DNA of 64,000 nt from Paenibacillus alba (GCF_013204855.1 NZ_JABMKZ010000027.1:1-64000); one strand, 5' to 3'. Numbered from the stretch's first letter, positions 8,649 through 17,663 are shown. Translations and numbers: made by a program. Notes: generated by a model from the letters alone, not told the origin.

Positions 8649-10427
8649 TTGATAAGACATTTCATACCGCAAACGTTAAAGTACAAGCTGTTCCTAGCCT
8701 TTTTGCTTGTTATTCTGCTGCCTATCATCGTGTTGAACATGACGCATGTTCAGAAGTTCGAGACCTTGATGAAGGAGCAGGTCAGCAGTCAAAATCTCGA
8801 ACAAATGACAACGATTACATCGTCCCTTGGCAATTTACTGAGTGTTGCCGAGAAAACATTCACCCTTATTGAACAGGATTCCTTCATTACGGCTATTTTG
8901 AAAAACCCGGAAGCGGGTATAACCTATACCTCTGTCCAACAAAAATTGAAAATTGAAGAGAAATTTAATGCCATTAATAATAGTGTGTTTATTGCCAATT
9001 CCTATGTGTATTATACGGTTCTGGATATAAAAGATTTTGTATACACGTCCTACGGGCCTAATCGTATTTTAAACTATTCGGGTCTTGCAGCTATGCCTAG
9101 GATACAGGATGCCTTTCAAGGAAAATCAATTTCGAAATGGCAGTTGGAGGAAGGTGGGGCAAACTCCGAGTTTGGCATTCAGCCTTCCCTATTGACGATG
9201 TATAAAGTTTTGCGGGATGAGAATGATCGCATCTATGCGGTTATAAGAATAGGCGTGGATTATCAGAGCTGGCTGCGAAGCGCGATTCCAAGCCCGGTTA
9301 ATGAGGAATTATACGCCCTGGCTTCTTCGGAAGGAGAGATTTACGCACGCAGTACGACTTCCAATGCTCTTGCGCTGCCGAGTCCCATGAATACGCAGGG
9401 CTGGGAGCCGATCGGTTCCAAGGTCGAGAACGACCATATCATCAGCTATTCGAAAATTCCGAACTTGAATTGGTACCTGATTAAGCGTATTCCCACCAAA
9501 TATTTGTTCCACAAAGTGAATCAACTGCAGCAATCCTACATGTTGACAACGTTGATTATTGCTGTGCTGTTTATCGTGATGACCTTTTTGATCTCAACGA
9601 CCATCACGAGACCGTTGCAGCTTTTGCAGAAGAAAATGTCCGATGTCGTAAAGCGAAACCTGAAGATTCAACTGCCTGAGCAAAGCTATAAAGGAGAAAT
9701 TTTGACCTTTGTTCAAGCTTTTAATAACATGGTCCGAGATGTAGAAAGCTTGCTGAACCGATTGAAAGAGGAAGAACGGAACAAGGAAGCGATGCGGTTT
9801 CAAATGCTGCTTTCGCAGATGAATCCGCACTTTTTGTTAAATACATTAAACACCGTGAAATGGCTTGCGATCGAAATGGGGAATAAGCAAATTCCTGAAG
9901 TCTGTGAATCACTTGGCAAGCTGCTGGAAGCGGGGATGCGCCTTGATGTGGATTTAATTCATCTGGAGTATGAGATTGAGCTTGCCCAGAGATATGTGAG
10001 CATTCAGAAGCTGCGTTATGACCGCGAATTCGAGGTCGTGATCACGTTTAATCCGGAGCTGCGTTATGCGCTTGTGCCCAAATTGAGCTTGCAGCCATTG
10101 ATTGAAAATAGTATTTATCATGGTTTTGCTAAGATAGATCGTTCAGGCCGCATCGAAATCAGAGTCCACCAAGAGGGCAATGAGCTGGTTATTGAGGTGG
10201 AGGATAATGGTGCAGGTTTGGAAAATACGAAAGCATCCGCTTCACCTGGGAACGGTATTGCCTTAAAGAATCTCGAGGAAAGATTAGCGCTCTTATTCCG
10301 CAAGCAAGGATCGATATCCGTAGAATCGGTTCAGACAGGGACACTCGTTCGGATTCGCACGCTGTGCTTGTTGTCTCCACCATATTTGAAAGGGGAAAGC
10401 TTACATGTGGACGGTTCTTTTGGTTGA
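8649..10427 (+). CDS. YesM-type sensor histidine kinase
   Basis: The 592-residue membrane kinase has membrane helices near 14-31 and 297-318 that flank a large extracellular sensor (Cache-like by size), then HAMP, the His_kinase box with QMNPHFLLNTLN (His about 394), an N box (ENSIYHGF) and a G box (VEDNGAGL). YesM-family kinases usually respond to extracellular sugars and phosphorylate the AraC-type regulator encoded next. The start is TTG 8649 after AAGGGG. The 3' end overlaps the regulator gene by 23 nt. Confidence 0.9.
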   Translation: MIRHFIPQTLKYKLFLAFLLVILLPIIVLNMTHVQKFETLMKEQVSSQNLEQMTTITSSLGNLLSVAEKTFTLIEQDSFITAILKNPEAGITYTSVQQKLKIEEKFNAINNSVFIANSYVYYTVLDIKDFVYTSYGPNRILNYSGLAAMPRIQDAFQGKSISKWQLEEGGANSEFGIQPSLLTMYKVLRDENDRIYAVIRIGVDYQSWLRSAIPSPVNEELYALASSEGEIYARSTTSNALALPSPMNTQGWEPIGSKVENDHIISYSKIPNLNWYLIKRIPTKYLFHKVNQLQQSYMLTTLIIAVLFIVMTFLISTTITRPLQLLQKKMSDVVKRNLKIQLPEQSYKGEILTFVQAFNNMVRDVESLLNRLKEEERNKEAMRFQMLLSQMNPHFLLNTLNTVKWLAIEMGNKQIPEVCESLGKLLEAGMRLDVDLIHLEYEIELAQRYVSIQKLRYDREFEVVITFNPELRYALVPKLSLQPLIENSIYHGFAKIDRSGRIEIRVHQEGNELVIEVEDNGAGLENTKASASPGNGIALKNLEERLALLFRKQGSISVESVQTGTLVRIRTLCLLSPPYLKGESLHVDGSFG

Positions 10428-11862
10428 AGATGAAGCCTTCGTGAGACGCAGTATTCGAAAAGGGATGCCTTGGGAGGAAAATGGATTTAAGGTCGTGGAG
10501 GAATGTGGAAACGGTCAAGAGGCGTTGGCGTTTATTCGCAAAAATCAACCCGATTTGGTCATTTGCGATATTATGATGCCGGTTATGAATGGTGTAGAGC
10601 TTCTTGCGCAGCTGCGCCGGGAGAATTTGGGCACTTGCTTCATCATGCTCACGGTTATGAACGAATTTGCTTATATCCAGCAAGCGATGGAGCTTGGGGC
10701 ATCGGGCTATGTGCTTAAGCTCTATTTGACGCCGGAGAAAATGACAGAAGCGCTGACGAAGGTACGAGGCGAGCTTGAACGGAATGCCCGGCTTGTTTCT
10801 CAAGAAATAGACGATTATTGCGAAGCCCTCTATCACGAACCGAAGCAGCAGTCGTTGGCGGTTCCTGTGTTTAGTCGTGATGTTTTTCAGCCTAATCTGC
10901 TTATTCTTATAGCTCATGGGAAACATTCATTTGATAAGCAAGATGTATGTCAGCTGCCTATTTTTGAATCAGAGATGCCGGCAAGAGTGCATGTATTTAC
11001 GAAAAATGGGGTGAGCACGGTTTTTTGCTCGTTTGCAGAGCTAACCAAGCTTAACATTCCGAACCATGAACAACGAAGCGATGATTGGATCATGGTGATC
11101 TCTGATTGGTTGACGAACGAGGATATTCATACGGTTTGGACAGGCATGGTTTCTCGTCTAACAGAGCTATGGTATGCCGGTAGAACGGGAATTTTCTTCC
11201 CTAAGCCGAAAGCGCTGAAAGATCTTACCTCTACGAATTTGCCATGGCCGCTTGAGAAGAGTTTAATTCAAGCTTTTGAACAAATGAATCAAGGCATGCT
11301 CGACAATGCCAGACAAGAAATCTGGACATGGATGAGAGAGGCTCATCTGTCTTTGCTTCGTGTGAAAGAAATTGCAGAGCGCTTGGACCGGTTGTTTGCG
11401 GAGCTGGCGCTATCCCCAACAAACTCAGCGAGCGGGTATGCAGAGACGATTTCCCATCAAGAGGCGGGCAGTCTTTTTAAACAAAGAATTGACGGGTATG
11501 TGGCTCACTGGAAAGCTGCGAATTATGAGGTGACGGATCATGCGGAAATTAATAAAGTGATTGCCTATATGAACCAGCACTTTGAGGAAGAAATGCCGCT
11601 CACTCTTCTCGCCGGGATCGCCACGATGGATGATAAATATTTAAGTGTTCTGTTCAAAAAGAAAACGGGTAAAACGATCACGGAATATATGCTAGGTATT
11701 CGTATTGAGAAGGCTTGCAGCCTGCTGCTGCAAACAGATCAAGCAATTGCGCTTATCGGCGCGAAGGTGGGTTTCCCGAATGAGAATTATTTCGCGCGCA
11801 TTTTTCGCAGAGAAGTGGGGATGCCGCCAAGTGTTTACAGACATCAGCATACGAAAAGTTGA
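10405..11862 (+). CDS. AraC-type (YesN-like) response regulator
   Basis: The 485-residue protein has a receiver domain (1-120; phospho-acceptor Asp55 in LVICDIMMPV) and a C-terminal AraC double helix-turn-helix from about residue 380 to the end. The middle 250 residues match the linker size seen in YesN-like regulators. The segment after the conserved receiver lysine reads LKLYLTPEKM, without the usual proline. It overlaps its cognate kinase gene and sits just upstream of an ABC transporter it probably activates. Confidence 0.9.
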   Translation: MWTVLLVEDEAFVRRSIRKGMPWEENGFKVVEECGNGQEALAFIRKNQPDLVICDIMMPVMNGVELLAQLRRENLGTCFIMLTVMNEFAYIQQAMELGASGYVLKLYLTPEKMTEALTKVRGELERNARLVSQEIDDYCEALYHEPKQQSLAVPVFSRDVFQPNLLILIAHGKHSFDKQDVCQLPIFESEMPARVHVFTKNGVSTVFCSFAELTKLNIPNHEQRSDDWIMVISDWLTNEDIHTVWTGMVSRLTELWYAGRTGIFFPKPKALKDLTSTNLPWPLEKSLIQAFEQMNQGMLDNARQEIWTWMREAHLSLLRVKEIAERLDRLFAELALSPTNSASGYAETISHQEAGSLFKQRIDGYVAHWKAANYEVTDHAEINKVIAYMNQHFEEEMPLTLLAGIATMDDKYLSVLFKKKTGKTITEYMLGIRIEKACSLLLQTDQAIALIGAKVGFPNENYFARIFRREVGMPPSVYRHQHTKS

Positions 11863-11883
11863 AATCAAACTTTTGTGCTACAA

Positions 11884-11929
11884 GAACAAGAATTTGTTCC
11901 TTCGAACGATTAAAGGCTGGTGATATAGT
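11884..11929 (+). promoter_or_regulatory. Candidate promoter and upstream inverted repeat for the binding-protein gene
   Basis: An extended -10 (TG-A-TATAGT, 11921-11929) lies 17 bp after a weak -35 (TTCGAA, 11901-11906). Immediately upstream is GAACAAGAATTTGTTC (11884-11899), an inverted repeat with a four-base centre in the position of an activator site. The preceding regulator is the obvious candidate to bind it. Seen by eye only. Confidence 0.4.
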
Positions 11930-11970
11930 GAATTTATAACCAGCAAGCATAAGAGATAAGGGAGGTTCAA

Positions 11971-13305
11971 ATGATGAATATAAAGAAAACAACGGTTAGT
12001 CTTCTGTCCGCAGCGCTTGTGTTGGGGGTAACGGCAGGTTGCGGTTCATCCGGTGAAAAGGCAGCATCAACCAGCAGCCCAAGTACAAGCAGCGCTCCAG
12101 AGGCCAAGAAAGCCGTAACTTTGACGATGTGGGGCGGCGTGCCAGGCGAGTCGGGTCCACAAGCGGCTGTTGATAATTGGAACGCAAAGAACCCTGATAT
12201 TCAGGTTAAATATGAGCGATTTGTTAATGATGATGCGGGGAATTTGAAGCTGGATACCGCTCTAACGACGAATCAAGGCATTGATTTGTATGTCAACTAT
12301 ACTCTAGCAGGCTTGACCAAGCGTATTGATGCGGGAACTGCTCTGGATTTGAGCGAATTCAAGGATTACAACATTGACGATAAAATGGGTACTGACGCCA
12401 AGGATTGGAAGGTCAAGGATAAATACTACGGACTGCCTACCAAGAAGAATGTTTCGTTCGTCTGGCTCAACAAAAATGCGCTGGACGAAGCAGGGCTCAC
12501 GGTTCCTTCTCTGGATTGGACGATGGATGATTTGCAGCAATATGCGGCAAAGCTTAAAAAAGGCACACGCTGGGGCTTCACAGAGCATATCTCCGCGTAC
12601 CCTAATTTCTTCGATGGCGCCAATGCAGGAGCAGGCTTTACGAAAGCGGACGGTACATCCAACCTCGACGATCCGACGGTTCGCAAGGCGTATGAATCCA
12701 TGTTCAACATGATGTATACCGATAAATCCATGCCGTTGCTAGGCGAGCAAATTACGAGCAAAATGCCGACAGATACGATGTTCCTCAAAGGGGAAACCGC
12801 GATGCTGGGAGCAGGAGAGTTCATTTTCCGCAGCTCCAACAACATGAAGGACTTCCCGCGTGATTTCAAAATTGCTTTTGCGACACTTCCTAAAGTGACG
12901 AAGGATCAGACGAATTTTAAATATCCAGGCGGACTTGGCGATGTAATTTCCATCAATCCCAATTCGAAAAACAAAGAGCAAGCTTGGAAGTTTCTGAAAT
13001 GGTACGCGGATGGCGGAATGATGCCGCTTGCATCCGGAGGGCGTATTCCTTCTTCGAAGGATGCCAATGTCGAAGAAGCGATCAAATTGCTTCTGGGTGA
13101 CAACGAAAAAACCTATGATGTAGATTCACTGAAAAAGGTTGTATTCGGTAAATTCCCTACCTATACAGCAACGATGGCTCAGCAGGTTATTGATGCGAGA
13201 AGAGAAGAATACGAGAAGTATTTCTTGAAGGCACAATCCTTGGATGACACCCTGAAAAACACGGTCAAACGCCATAACGATTATTTATCCAAAAATAAGA
13301 AATAA
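11971..13305 (+). CDS. Family 1 sugar-binding lipoprotein of an ABC transporter
   Basis: The 444-residue lipoprotein has a signal peptide with lipobox VTAGC (Cys24), a Ser/Thr-rich linker, then a periplasmic-type binding fold typical of family 1 extracellular solute-binding proteins (LTMWGG at the start of the fold). It would capture an oligosaccharide at the outer membrane surface and deliver it to the permeases encoded next. GGGAGG precedes ATG 11971; ATG 11974 is equally possible. A weak intercistronic terminator follows, consistent with higher expression of this component. Confidence 0.85.
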   Translation: MMNIKKTTVSLLSAALVLGVTAGCGSSGEKAASTSSPSTSSAPEAKKAVTLTMWGGVPGESGPQAAVDNWNAKNPDIQVKYERFVNDDAGNLKLDTALTTNQGIDLYVNYTLAGLTKRIDAGTALDLSEFKDYNIDDKMGTDAKDWKVKDKYYGLPTKKNVSFVWLNKNALDEAGLTVPSLDWTMDDLQQYAAKLKKGTRWGFTEHISAYPNFFDGANAGAGFTKADGTSNLDDPTVRKAYESMFNMMYTDKSMPLLGEQITSKMPTDTMFLKGETAMLGAGEFIFRSSNNMKDFPRDFKIAFATLPKVTKDQTNFKYPGGLGDVISINPNSKNKEQAWKFLKWYADGGMMPLASGGRIPSSKDANVEEAIKLLLGDNEKTYDVDSLKKVVFGKFPTYTATMAQQVIDARREEYEKYFLKAQSLDDTLKNTVKRHNDYLSKNKK

Positions 13306-13316
13306 GCAAGGAAAAC

Positions 13317-13353
13317 GGGGGGATGCATCAAGAAAAAGGCACCTCCCTTTTTT
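13317..13353 (+). terminator. Partial terminator between binding protein and permease genes
   Basis: GGGGGATG can pair imperfectly with CACCTCCC, followed by six T. Such leaky terminators commonly lower permease expression relative to the binding protein. Confidence 0.45.
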
Positions 13354-13377
13354 GTTCAAAAAGGAGTGGTTAATTGC

Positions 13378-14253
13378 ATGAACTGGGCAAAAAAACAACA
13401 GAGATTAGGGTACTTGTTCATTTTACCTAACATGCTGGGCGTCATTTTATTTTTCGTTATTCCTGCACTTTTCTCGCTGGGGATCATGTTTACCAATTAC
13501 AAATACACATCGCCGGATATCTCGTGGATCGGTTTTGAGAATTTCAATCGACTTTTTCACGATCCTGTCTTTTATGTGTCATTGAAGAAAACGGCTCTAT
13601 TTCTCGCAGCAGTTCCGGTTTCTATCGGATTGGCTTTTCTTGTAGCGCTCGTATTGAATCGCAGCGTATATCTCAAAAGCTTGCTTCGCGCCATGTTTTT
13701 CATGCCCTATATCACAAGCGGTGTAGCGGTAGCCTTCGTATGGATGCTGCTTTTTCAACCTTCACAAGGACCTATTAACGGCTTTCTTCGTTCTATTGGG
13801 ATCGAACACCCACCAGGTTGGATGTCGACTACGACGTCTTCGATGTATGCGATTGATGTCATTTGGATCTGGTTTCTGCTTGGTTATAATATGATTATTT
13901 ATTTGGCGGCCATTCAAGAAATACCGCAGGAACAACTGGAAGCAGCCAAGATCGATGGCGCCAGCACCTGGACGACGATTCGGAAAATCATTTTCCCATT
14001 AGTGAGCCCCTCCACGTTCTTATTAATGATTACCGGCTTAATTACGTCGATGAAAACGTTTGGCATGATTGAAGCCGTTACACAAGGCGGACCTGGCGGC
14101 AGTACAACGATTCTATCCCTTTTCATCTATCACAATGCGTTTCGGTACTATGAAATGGGGTATGCGTCAGCCATCTCATGGGTCTTATTCGCAATCATCT
14201 TTCTGATTACCATGATTCAATGGGTTGGTCAGAAGCGATGGGTTCATTATTAA
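13378..14253 (+). CDS. MalF-type sugar ABC permease
   Basis: The 291-residue protein has six predicted membrane helices and the binding-protein-dependent transport EAA loop (EQLEAAKIDGASTW). It would form the channel with the next gene product. I chose ATG 13378 downstream of AAGGAG; GTG 13366 overlaps that ribosome site. No ATP-binding subunit is encoded nearby, which is usual for this family, where a shared ATPase such as MsmX serves many transporters. Confidence 0.88.
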   Translation: MNWAKKQQRLGYLFILPNMLGVILFFVIPALFSLGIMFTNYKYTSPDISWIGFENFNRLFHDPVFYVSLKKTALFLAAVPVSIGLAFLVALVLNRSVYLKSLLRAMFFMPYITSGVAVAFVWMLLFQPSQGPINGFLRSIGIEHPPGWMSTTTSSMYAIDVIWIWFLLGYNMIIYLAAIQEIPQEQLEAAKIDGASTWTTIRKIIFPLVSPSTFLLMITGLITSMKTFGMIEAVTQGGPGGSTTILSLFIYHNAFRYYEMGYASAISWVLFAIIFLITMIQWVGQKRWVHY

Positions 14254-14276
14254 GTAAACAACCGGAGTGATACAAT

Positions 14277-15101
14277 ATGGAAATAAAATCCGCAAAAATA
14301 GGCAGCACCGTGGTGATGTTCGTCCTCGGACTTTTCATGATTATGCCGTTCCTATGGATGATCAGCACATCGTTTAAATCACCGAGTGAAGTGTTTCAAT
14401 ATCCGATTCAATGGATACCTTCGAAGATTACCTTAGAGCATCATATCAAAGTATGGACAGGCAAGGAAAGCTTTGTCATCTACTACATGAACTCGTTGAA
14501 AATTGCTTTGATCTGCATGGTGGGCGCGACCTTCCTATCCTCTTTGGCCGCTTATGGCTTTTCACGGATTGAGTTTAAGGGAAGAAACCTGCTTTTCATG
14601 TTTTACCTATCTATGATGATGGTGCCGCCGCAGGTGCTGTTTGTCCCGAAATTCATTTTATTTGATAAAATCGGTATTTATAATACGCATTGGGCATTAA
14701 TTCTGCCAGGGTTGTTCACGATTTTCGGCGTATTCCTGATGCGGCAATTCTTCCTCTCGATTCCACAGGAGATTACAGAGTCCGCTTTTGTAGACGGGGC
14801 TGGGCATTTCCGCATTTTCTTTCAGCTTATGCTGCCTTTGGCGAAGCCCGCGCTTGCTACACTGGCAATTATTGATTTTTCGTGGAATTGGAATGACTAT
14901 GAGAATGCGCTGGTTTTCCTGCTGGATCGGAATCTGTATACCGTGCCGCTGGGCATGCAGAACTTCATTTTAGAATTCAATATTGACTATAACGGGATGA
15001 TGGCGGCCACATCCGCAGGGATTGTCCCTATGCTGCTCGTGTTCCTTATTGGTCAAAAGTATATCATTCAGGGCATTACGGGTTCTGCGGTAAAAGGTTG
15101 A
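14277..15101 (+). CDS. MalG-type sugar ABC permease
   Basis: The 274-residue inner-membrane protein has six helices and an EAA-type loop (ITESAFVDGAGHFRIF). It pairs with the upstream permease and ends the kinase-regulator-transporter operon. A ribosome site GGAGTG precedes ATG 14277. The substrate cannot be told from the sequence; a plant or fungal oligosaccharide is typical. Confidence 0.88.
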   Translation: MEIKSAKIGSTVVMFVLGLFMIMPFLWMISTSFKSPSEVFQYPIQWIPSKITLEHHIKVWTGKESFVIYYMNSLKIALICMVGATFLSSLAAYGFSRIEFKGRNLLFMFYLSMMMVPPQVLFVPKFILFDKIGIYNTHWALILPGLFTIFGVFLMRQFFLSIPQEITESAFVDGAGHFRIFFQLMLPLAKPALATLAIIDFSWNWNDYENALVFLLDRNLYTVPLGMQNFILEFNIDYNGMMAATSAGIVPMLLVFLIGQKYIIQGITGSAVKG

Positions 15102-15111
15102 TCCGACACAC

Positions 15112-15148
15112 AAAAACTCACCTCCCTGTTTCAGGGGGTGAGTTTTTT
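15112..15148. terminator. Bidirectional terminator between the ABC operon and clpP
   Basis: The stem AAAACTCACCTCCCT pairs with AGGGGGTGAGTTTT and is flanked by T on one side and A on the other, so it can stop transcription from both converging operons. Confidence 0.85.
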
Positions 15149-15166
15149 GGCTGTTTATATTTTCTC

Positions 15167-15748
15167 TTATATTTTCTCGATAACCTTATCGATCAAACCG
15201 TAAACACGTGCTTCTTCCGCTTCTAAGAAGTAATCGCGGTCGGTATCCAGCTCGATTTTCTCAATGGGCTGTTTGGTCGTCGATGAAAGAATGCCATTGA
15301 GAACACTGCGTGTTTTGAGAATATGCTGGGTACGGATTTGAATATCGCTGGCTTGCCCTTGCGTACCTCCCCAAGGCTGGTGAATCATCACTTCGGCGTT
15401 CGGCAAAGCAAATCGTTTGCCTGGAGCACCAGCTGTTAAGAGAACAGCCCCCATGGATGCCGCCATACCTACACAAATGGTAGATACGTCAGGCTTAATG
15501 AAATTCATCGTATCATAAATCGCAAGTCCCGCTGAGGTTGATCCGCCTGGCGAGTTGATGTAGAGCGAGATATCCTTCTCAGGATCTTCAGCAGAAAGGA
15601 ACAGCAGCTGTGCAACAATCGCATTGGCCACTTGGTCGTTAACTTCTGTCCCTAAGAAGACAATTCTGTCTTTCAGAAGTCTGGAATAAATATCGTAAGA
15701 GCGCTCACCGCGCGCAGTTTGTTCAACAACCATAGGTATGAAACTCAT
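15167..15748 (-). CDS. clpP: ATP-dependent Clp protease proteolytic subunit ClpP
   Basis: The 193-residue serine protease forms the tetradecameric chamber that degrades unfolded proteins with Clp ATPases. The catalytic triad is intact: Ser98 (GMAASMG), His123 (MIHQPWGG) and Asp172. I start at ATG 15748 because this gives the family's usual N terminus and a proper distance to GAAAGG; an in-frame ATG three codons earlier touches the ribosome site. It is the last gene of a three-gene unit led by an HTH regulator, unlike a typical stand-alone clpP. Confidence 0.93.
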   Translation of the reverse strand: MSFIPMVVEQTARGERSYDIYSRLLKDRIVFLGTEVNDQVANAIVAQLLFLSAEDPEKDISLYINSPGGSTSAGLAIYDTMNFIKPDVSTICVGMAASMGAVLLTAGAPGKRFALPNAEVMIHQPWGGTQGQASDIQIRTQHILKTRSVLNGILSSTTKQPIEKIELDTDRDYFLEAEEARVYGLIDKVIEKI

Positions 15749-15780
15749 CGGAATCATCCTTTCTTTTTTGAGCTAAATCG

Positions 15781-16080
15781 TTAAGCGGCTTTGTTCTGAA
15801 TCGTATAGGGGTGTCTGGCAGGCTTCTGACCAAAACCGGAGGAGACCATGATGAGTCGAACCGGCTCTTCGCCTTGAGCAGATTGAAATTCACGCACAGT
15901 GACCGTAGCTTCGGAGTCCAAGAGGGAGGAACCCTGACGACGATAAGTGTCGATTGAAATCACATTGCTGCCTGAGGACTCAGGCCTGCGCTCAAGAGGC
16001 TGCTCTTGCTCCCAAGCAATAACAGGTGCTGCCGGAACTGCATCGTGCTGCGGTTTACTCGTTGGTTGTTCATGACTCAT
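15781..16080 (-). CDS. Small hydrophilic protein of unknown function
   Basis: A 99-residue product starts at ATG 16080 after GAGGAGGC. It is rich in Pro, Glu, Gln and Ser in its first half, with no membrane segment and no recognisable motif; the C-terminal part (RLIMVSSGFGQKPARHPYT) looks more structured. It lies between the HTH regulator and clpP, 13 nt from the former and 32 nt from the latter, so a role linked to Clp proteolysis (adaptor or substrate) is possible but unproven. Confidence 0.7.
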   Translation of the reverse strand: MSHEQPTSKPQHDAVPAAPVIAWEQEQPLERRPESSGSNVISIDTYRRQGSSLLDSEATVTVREFQSAQGEEPVRLIMVSSGFGQKPARHPYTIQNKAA

Positions 16081-16093
16081 GGCAAATGCCTCC

Positions 16094-16675
16094 TCATTCT
16101 TTGGGTTTGGGATAGACGGCTAACAAGACTTGGTAGGCTTCATCAGCTTTGCCGCCCGAATAGCGGTCTACCAATTGCTGCACCATTGCCGCATATTCCT
16201 CAATAAACGATTGCCGCTGCTGTTCATCGGATAAATGGACCTGAAGCTGCAGCGTTGCGCTGGGAATGACTTCACCAACGTCCGATTGCTCCATCAGCAG
16301 CATCGCCTCTCTCCGAATTCGCTCGGAGGCAGTCACCAGATGAGCAAGCGAGCTCTGATCCTTCAGCTTCTGCAAGGTTTCAGGCTTCATGCTCAGTGAT
16401 TCCGCCAGGACGAAGGTCTTGGCAATGGCTCTGTAAAGCACCTCAACCAGATTGCGCACCTGACGGGTACCGACCCGTTGAACCAATCCCGCTTTCTCCA
16501 GCGCTTTAAGATGATAATTAATGCGTTGGGCGGTCTCGCCAAGCGTTCGGGCAACTTCAGCGGCGGAGCCCGGTTCAAGAAGTTGGGCAATGATTTCTCC
16601 GCGAAGCGGGTTCAGCAGCACAGTAGCTTGCTCGGGGGACTCGATGTAGTAGCTGTCTTGAATCTCTTGTGGCAT
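16094..16675 (-). CDS. ArsR-like winged-helix transcriptional regulator
   Basis: The 193-residue protein has a winged HTH at about residues 25-75 (AAEVARTLGETAQRINYHLK followed by ALEKAGLV) and an alpha-helical C-terminal half, which fits the HTH_20/ArsR-like group. I start at ATG 16675, with GGAGG 12-16 bases upstream. Its own promoter overlaps a 22-bp palindrome, so self-repression is likely. It leads the operon with the small unknown gene and clpP. Confidence 0.8.
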   Translation of the reverse strand: MPQEIQDSYYIESPEQATVLLNPLRGEIIAQLLEPGSAAEVARTLGETAQRINYHLKALEKAGLVQRVGTRQVRNLVEVLYRAIAKTFVLAESLSMKPETLQKLKDQSSLAHLVTASERIRREAMLLMEQSDVGEVIPSATLQLQVHLSDEQQRQSFIEEYAAMVQQLVDRYSGGKADEAYQVLLAVYPKPKE

Positions 16676-16708
16676 GGAGAGTAAGGCCTCCAGTACAAAG
16701 AATATGTT

Positions 16709-16747
16709 ACGTAAAAATATTTTATTACGTTGAGAGGGGAATGTCAA
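16709..16747 (-). promoter_or_regulatory. SigA-type promoter with overlapping palindromic operator
   Basis: On the minus strand TTGACA (16742-16747) and TAAAAT (16719-16724) are separated by 17 bp. A near-perfect 22-bp palindrome with arms ACGTAA and TTACGT (16709-16730) covers the -10 box. It is placed to drive the HTH regulator, small gene and clpP, and the palindrome is a natural operator for that regulator. Confidence 0.7.
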
Positions 16748-16771
16748 TGGGCGGGGTTTGGGAAAAACATC

Positions 16772-16838
16772 TATTGGGGGACAAATAAGTTTTGAAGTAG
16801 ACAATAAAGTTTTGAAGTGACAAATAAAGTTCTGAAGT
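16772..16838 (+). repeat. Tn7-like transposon left-end relic A
   Basis: The stretch opens with TATTGGGGGACAAATAAG and carries three direct repeats of about 20 bp: 16781-16798, 16801-16818 and 16820-16838, with the core ACAAATAAAGTTTTGAAGT. These resemble the multiple TnsB-binding sites at Tn7-family ends. The same end sequence recurs at 39963-40039, 20118-20147 and 58303-58370. It begins about 25 bp upstream of the -35 box of the divergent regulator promoter. Confidence 0.6.
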
Positions 16839-16910
16839 ATAGAAAATCACCTTTTTAGGGAGATTGTATAGTACCAAAATATATAGGACATATGTCCTTA
16901 GTTAACAGCT

Positions 16911-16934
16911 GCGTTCACTCCATTGGGTGAACGC
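16911..16934. repeat. GTTCACTC/GGGTGAAC hairpin before the TnsA-like fragment
   Basis: GCGTTCACTC and GGGTGAACGC form a hairpin with a short loop. Similar hairpins occur at 19878-19905 and 58377-58403 in the same relation to transposon-end sequence. Just upstream is a perfect 12-bp palindrome GGACATATGTCC (16886-16897). Confidence 0.65.
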
Positions 16935-16959
16935 ATATTTCATTTTAGGGGGAAGAAAG

Positions 16960-17244
16960 ATGACTAGAGGTAGTGCCATTCACAAAACGCAGATGAATAG
17001 ACTAAAGGACGGTAGAGGCCAAGGATATGGGAAGGATTATAAGCCTTTCATTCAAGCTAGTGATAATAAAGCTCCTTCAGAAGGATACCTTATTAGGGAA
17101 TTAGGATGGAAGTCAGGTAGAATACATGTTAAAGCTATGGAAGAATTGATTAAAGAGGTTCAAGGAAATATTCTCAAGATAAAAGCAAATATCACCAGAA
17201 ATAAAAAGTATCATGATTATTGTTTCCGAATAATAAAGTTGTAG
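16960..17244 (+). pseudogene. TnsA-like endonuclease, N-terminal fragment
   Basis: The 94-residue frame starts at ATG 16960 after AGGGGGAAG. Residues 17-55 match the start of TnsA-like transposition endonucleases as I know them: GRGQGYGKDYKP, then PSEG and GWKSGRIHV. After that the sequence no longer looks like TnsA and the frame stops inside a 20-bp transposon-end-type repeat. TnsA is normally over 200 residues with a catalytic domain, so this is a truncated, inactive remnant. The upstream end repeats support the call. Confidence 0.55.
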
Positions 17245-17440
17245 ACTGAACACGAGCGGTGGTCGGCTGGAGCAGCCTGCCGCTCACGCTCCTGGTTCTT
17301 CCGGATGAGGCTCGGGTTTGCGATCGGCGCCGGCAGCGGTCGGCTGGTGTAGAAAGAAAATAAAGTAATAGACTGGAAGATAAAGTTGTAGACTAAGAAA
17401 ATAAAGATGTAGACCAGGAAAATAAAGTCTTAGACTAACG
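17229..17440 (+). repeat. Second type of transposon-end-like repeats (TAGAC units)
   Basis: One unit at 17229-17248 and four at 17357-17376, 17377-17397, 17398-17418 and 17419-17440 share AAAATAAAGTNNTAGACT with 20-22 bp spacing. Between them lies a GC-rich stretch with a 10-bp direct repeat GGTCGGCTGG at 17261 and 17338. Related units occur at 41107-41169. They resemble TnsB-type sites but differ from the GAAGT units of relic A, so they may belong to the other end or to another element. Confidence 0.6.
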
Positions 17441-17663
17441 ATGCATCATTAACCGAGGGACGGGCAGATTTGTTTAAAACCAGCGAGACTGAGCAATTTC
17501 CAGAGGTCGCTCTTTCGGCGAACCGGAGAGTGTGGCTGATCAGGAAACTATCTGCGCTAGGAAAGTAGTGTTAGCTGTTGAGTAAAGTAAAATTCCGCAA
17601 AAAATATCAAAACAGAGCGTTCCATCTGTCGTAAAGTGAGTATATCGATATGGAGGCATTAAA
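17441..17663. other. Intergenic remnant with a 16-bp motif shared with 38354-38369
   Basis: AACCGAGGGACGGGCA at 17451-17466 is repeated exactly at 38354-38369. The rest holds no reading frame I can support. The ribosome site for the next gene (TGGAGG) lies at the right end. Confidence 0.5.
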
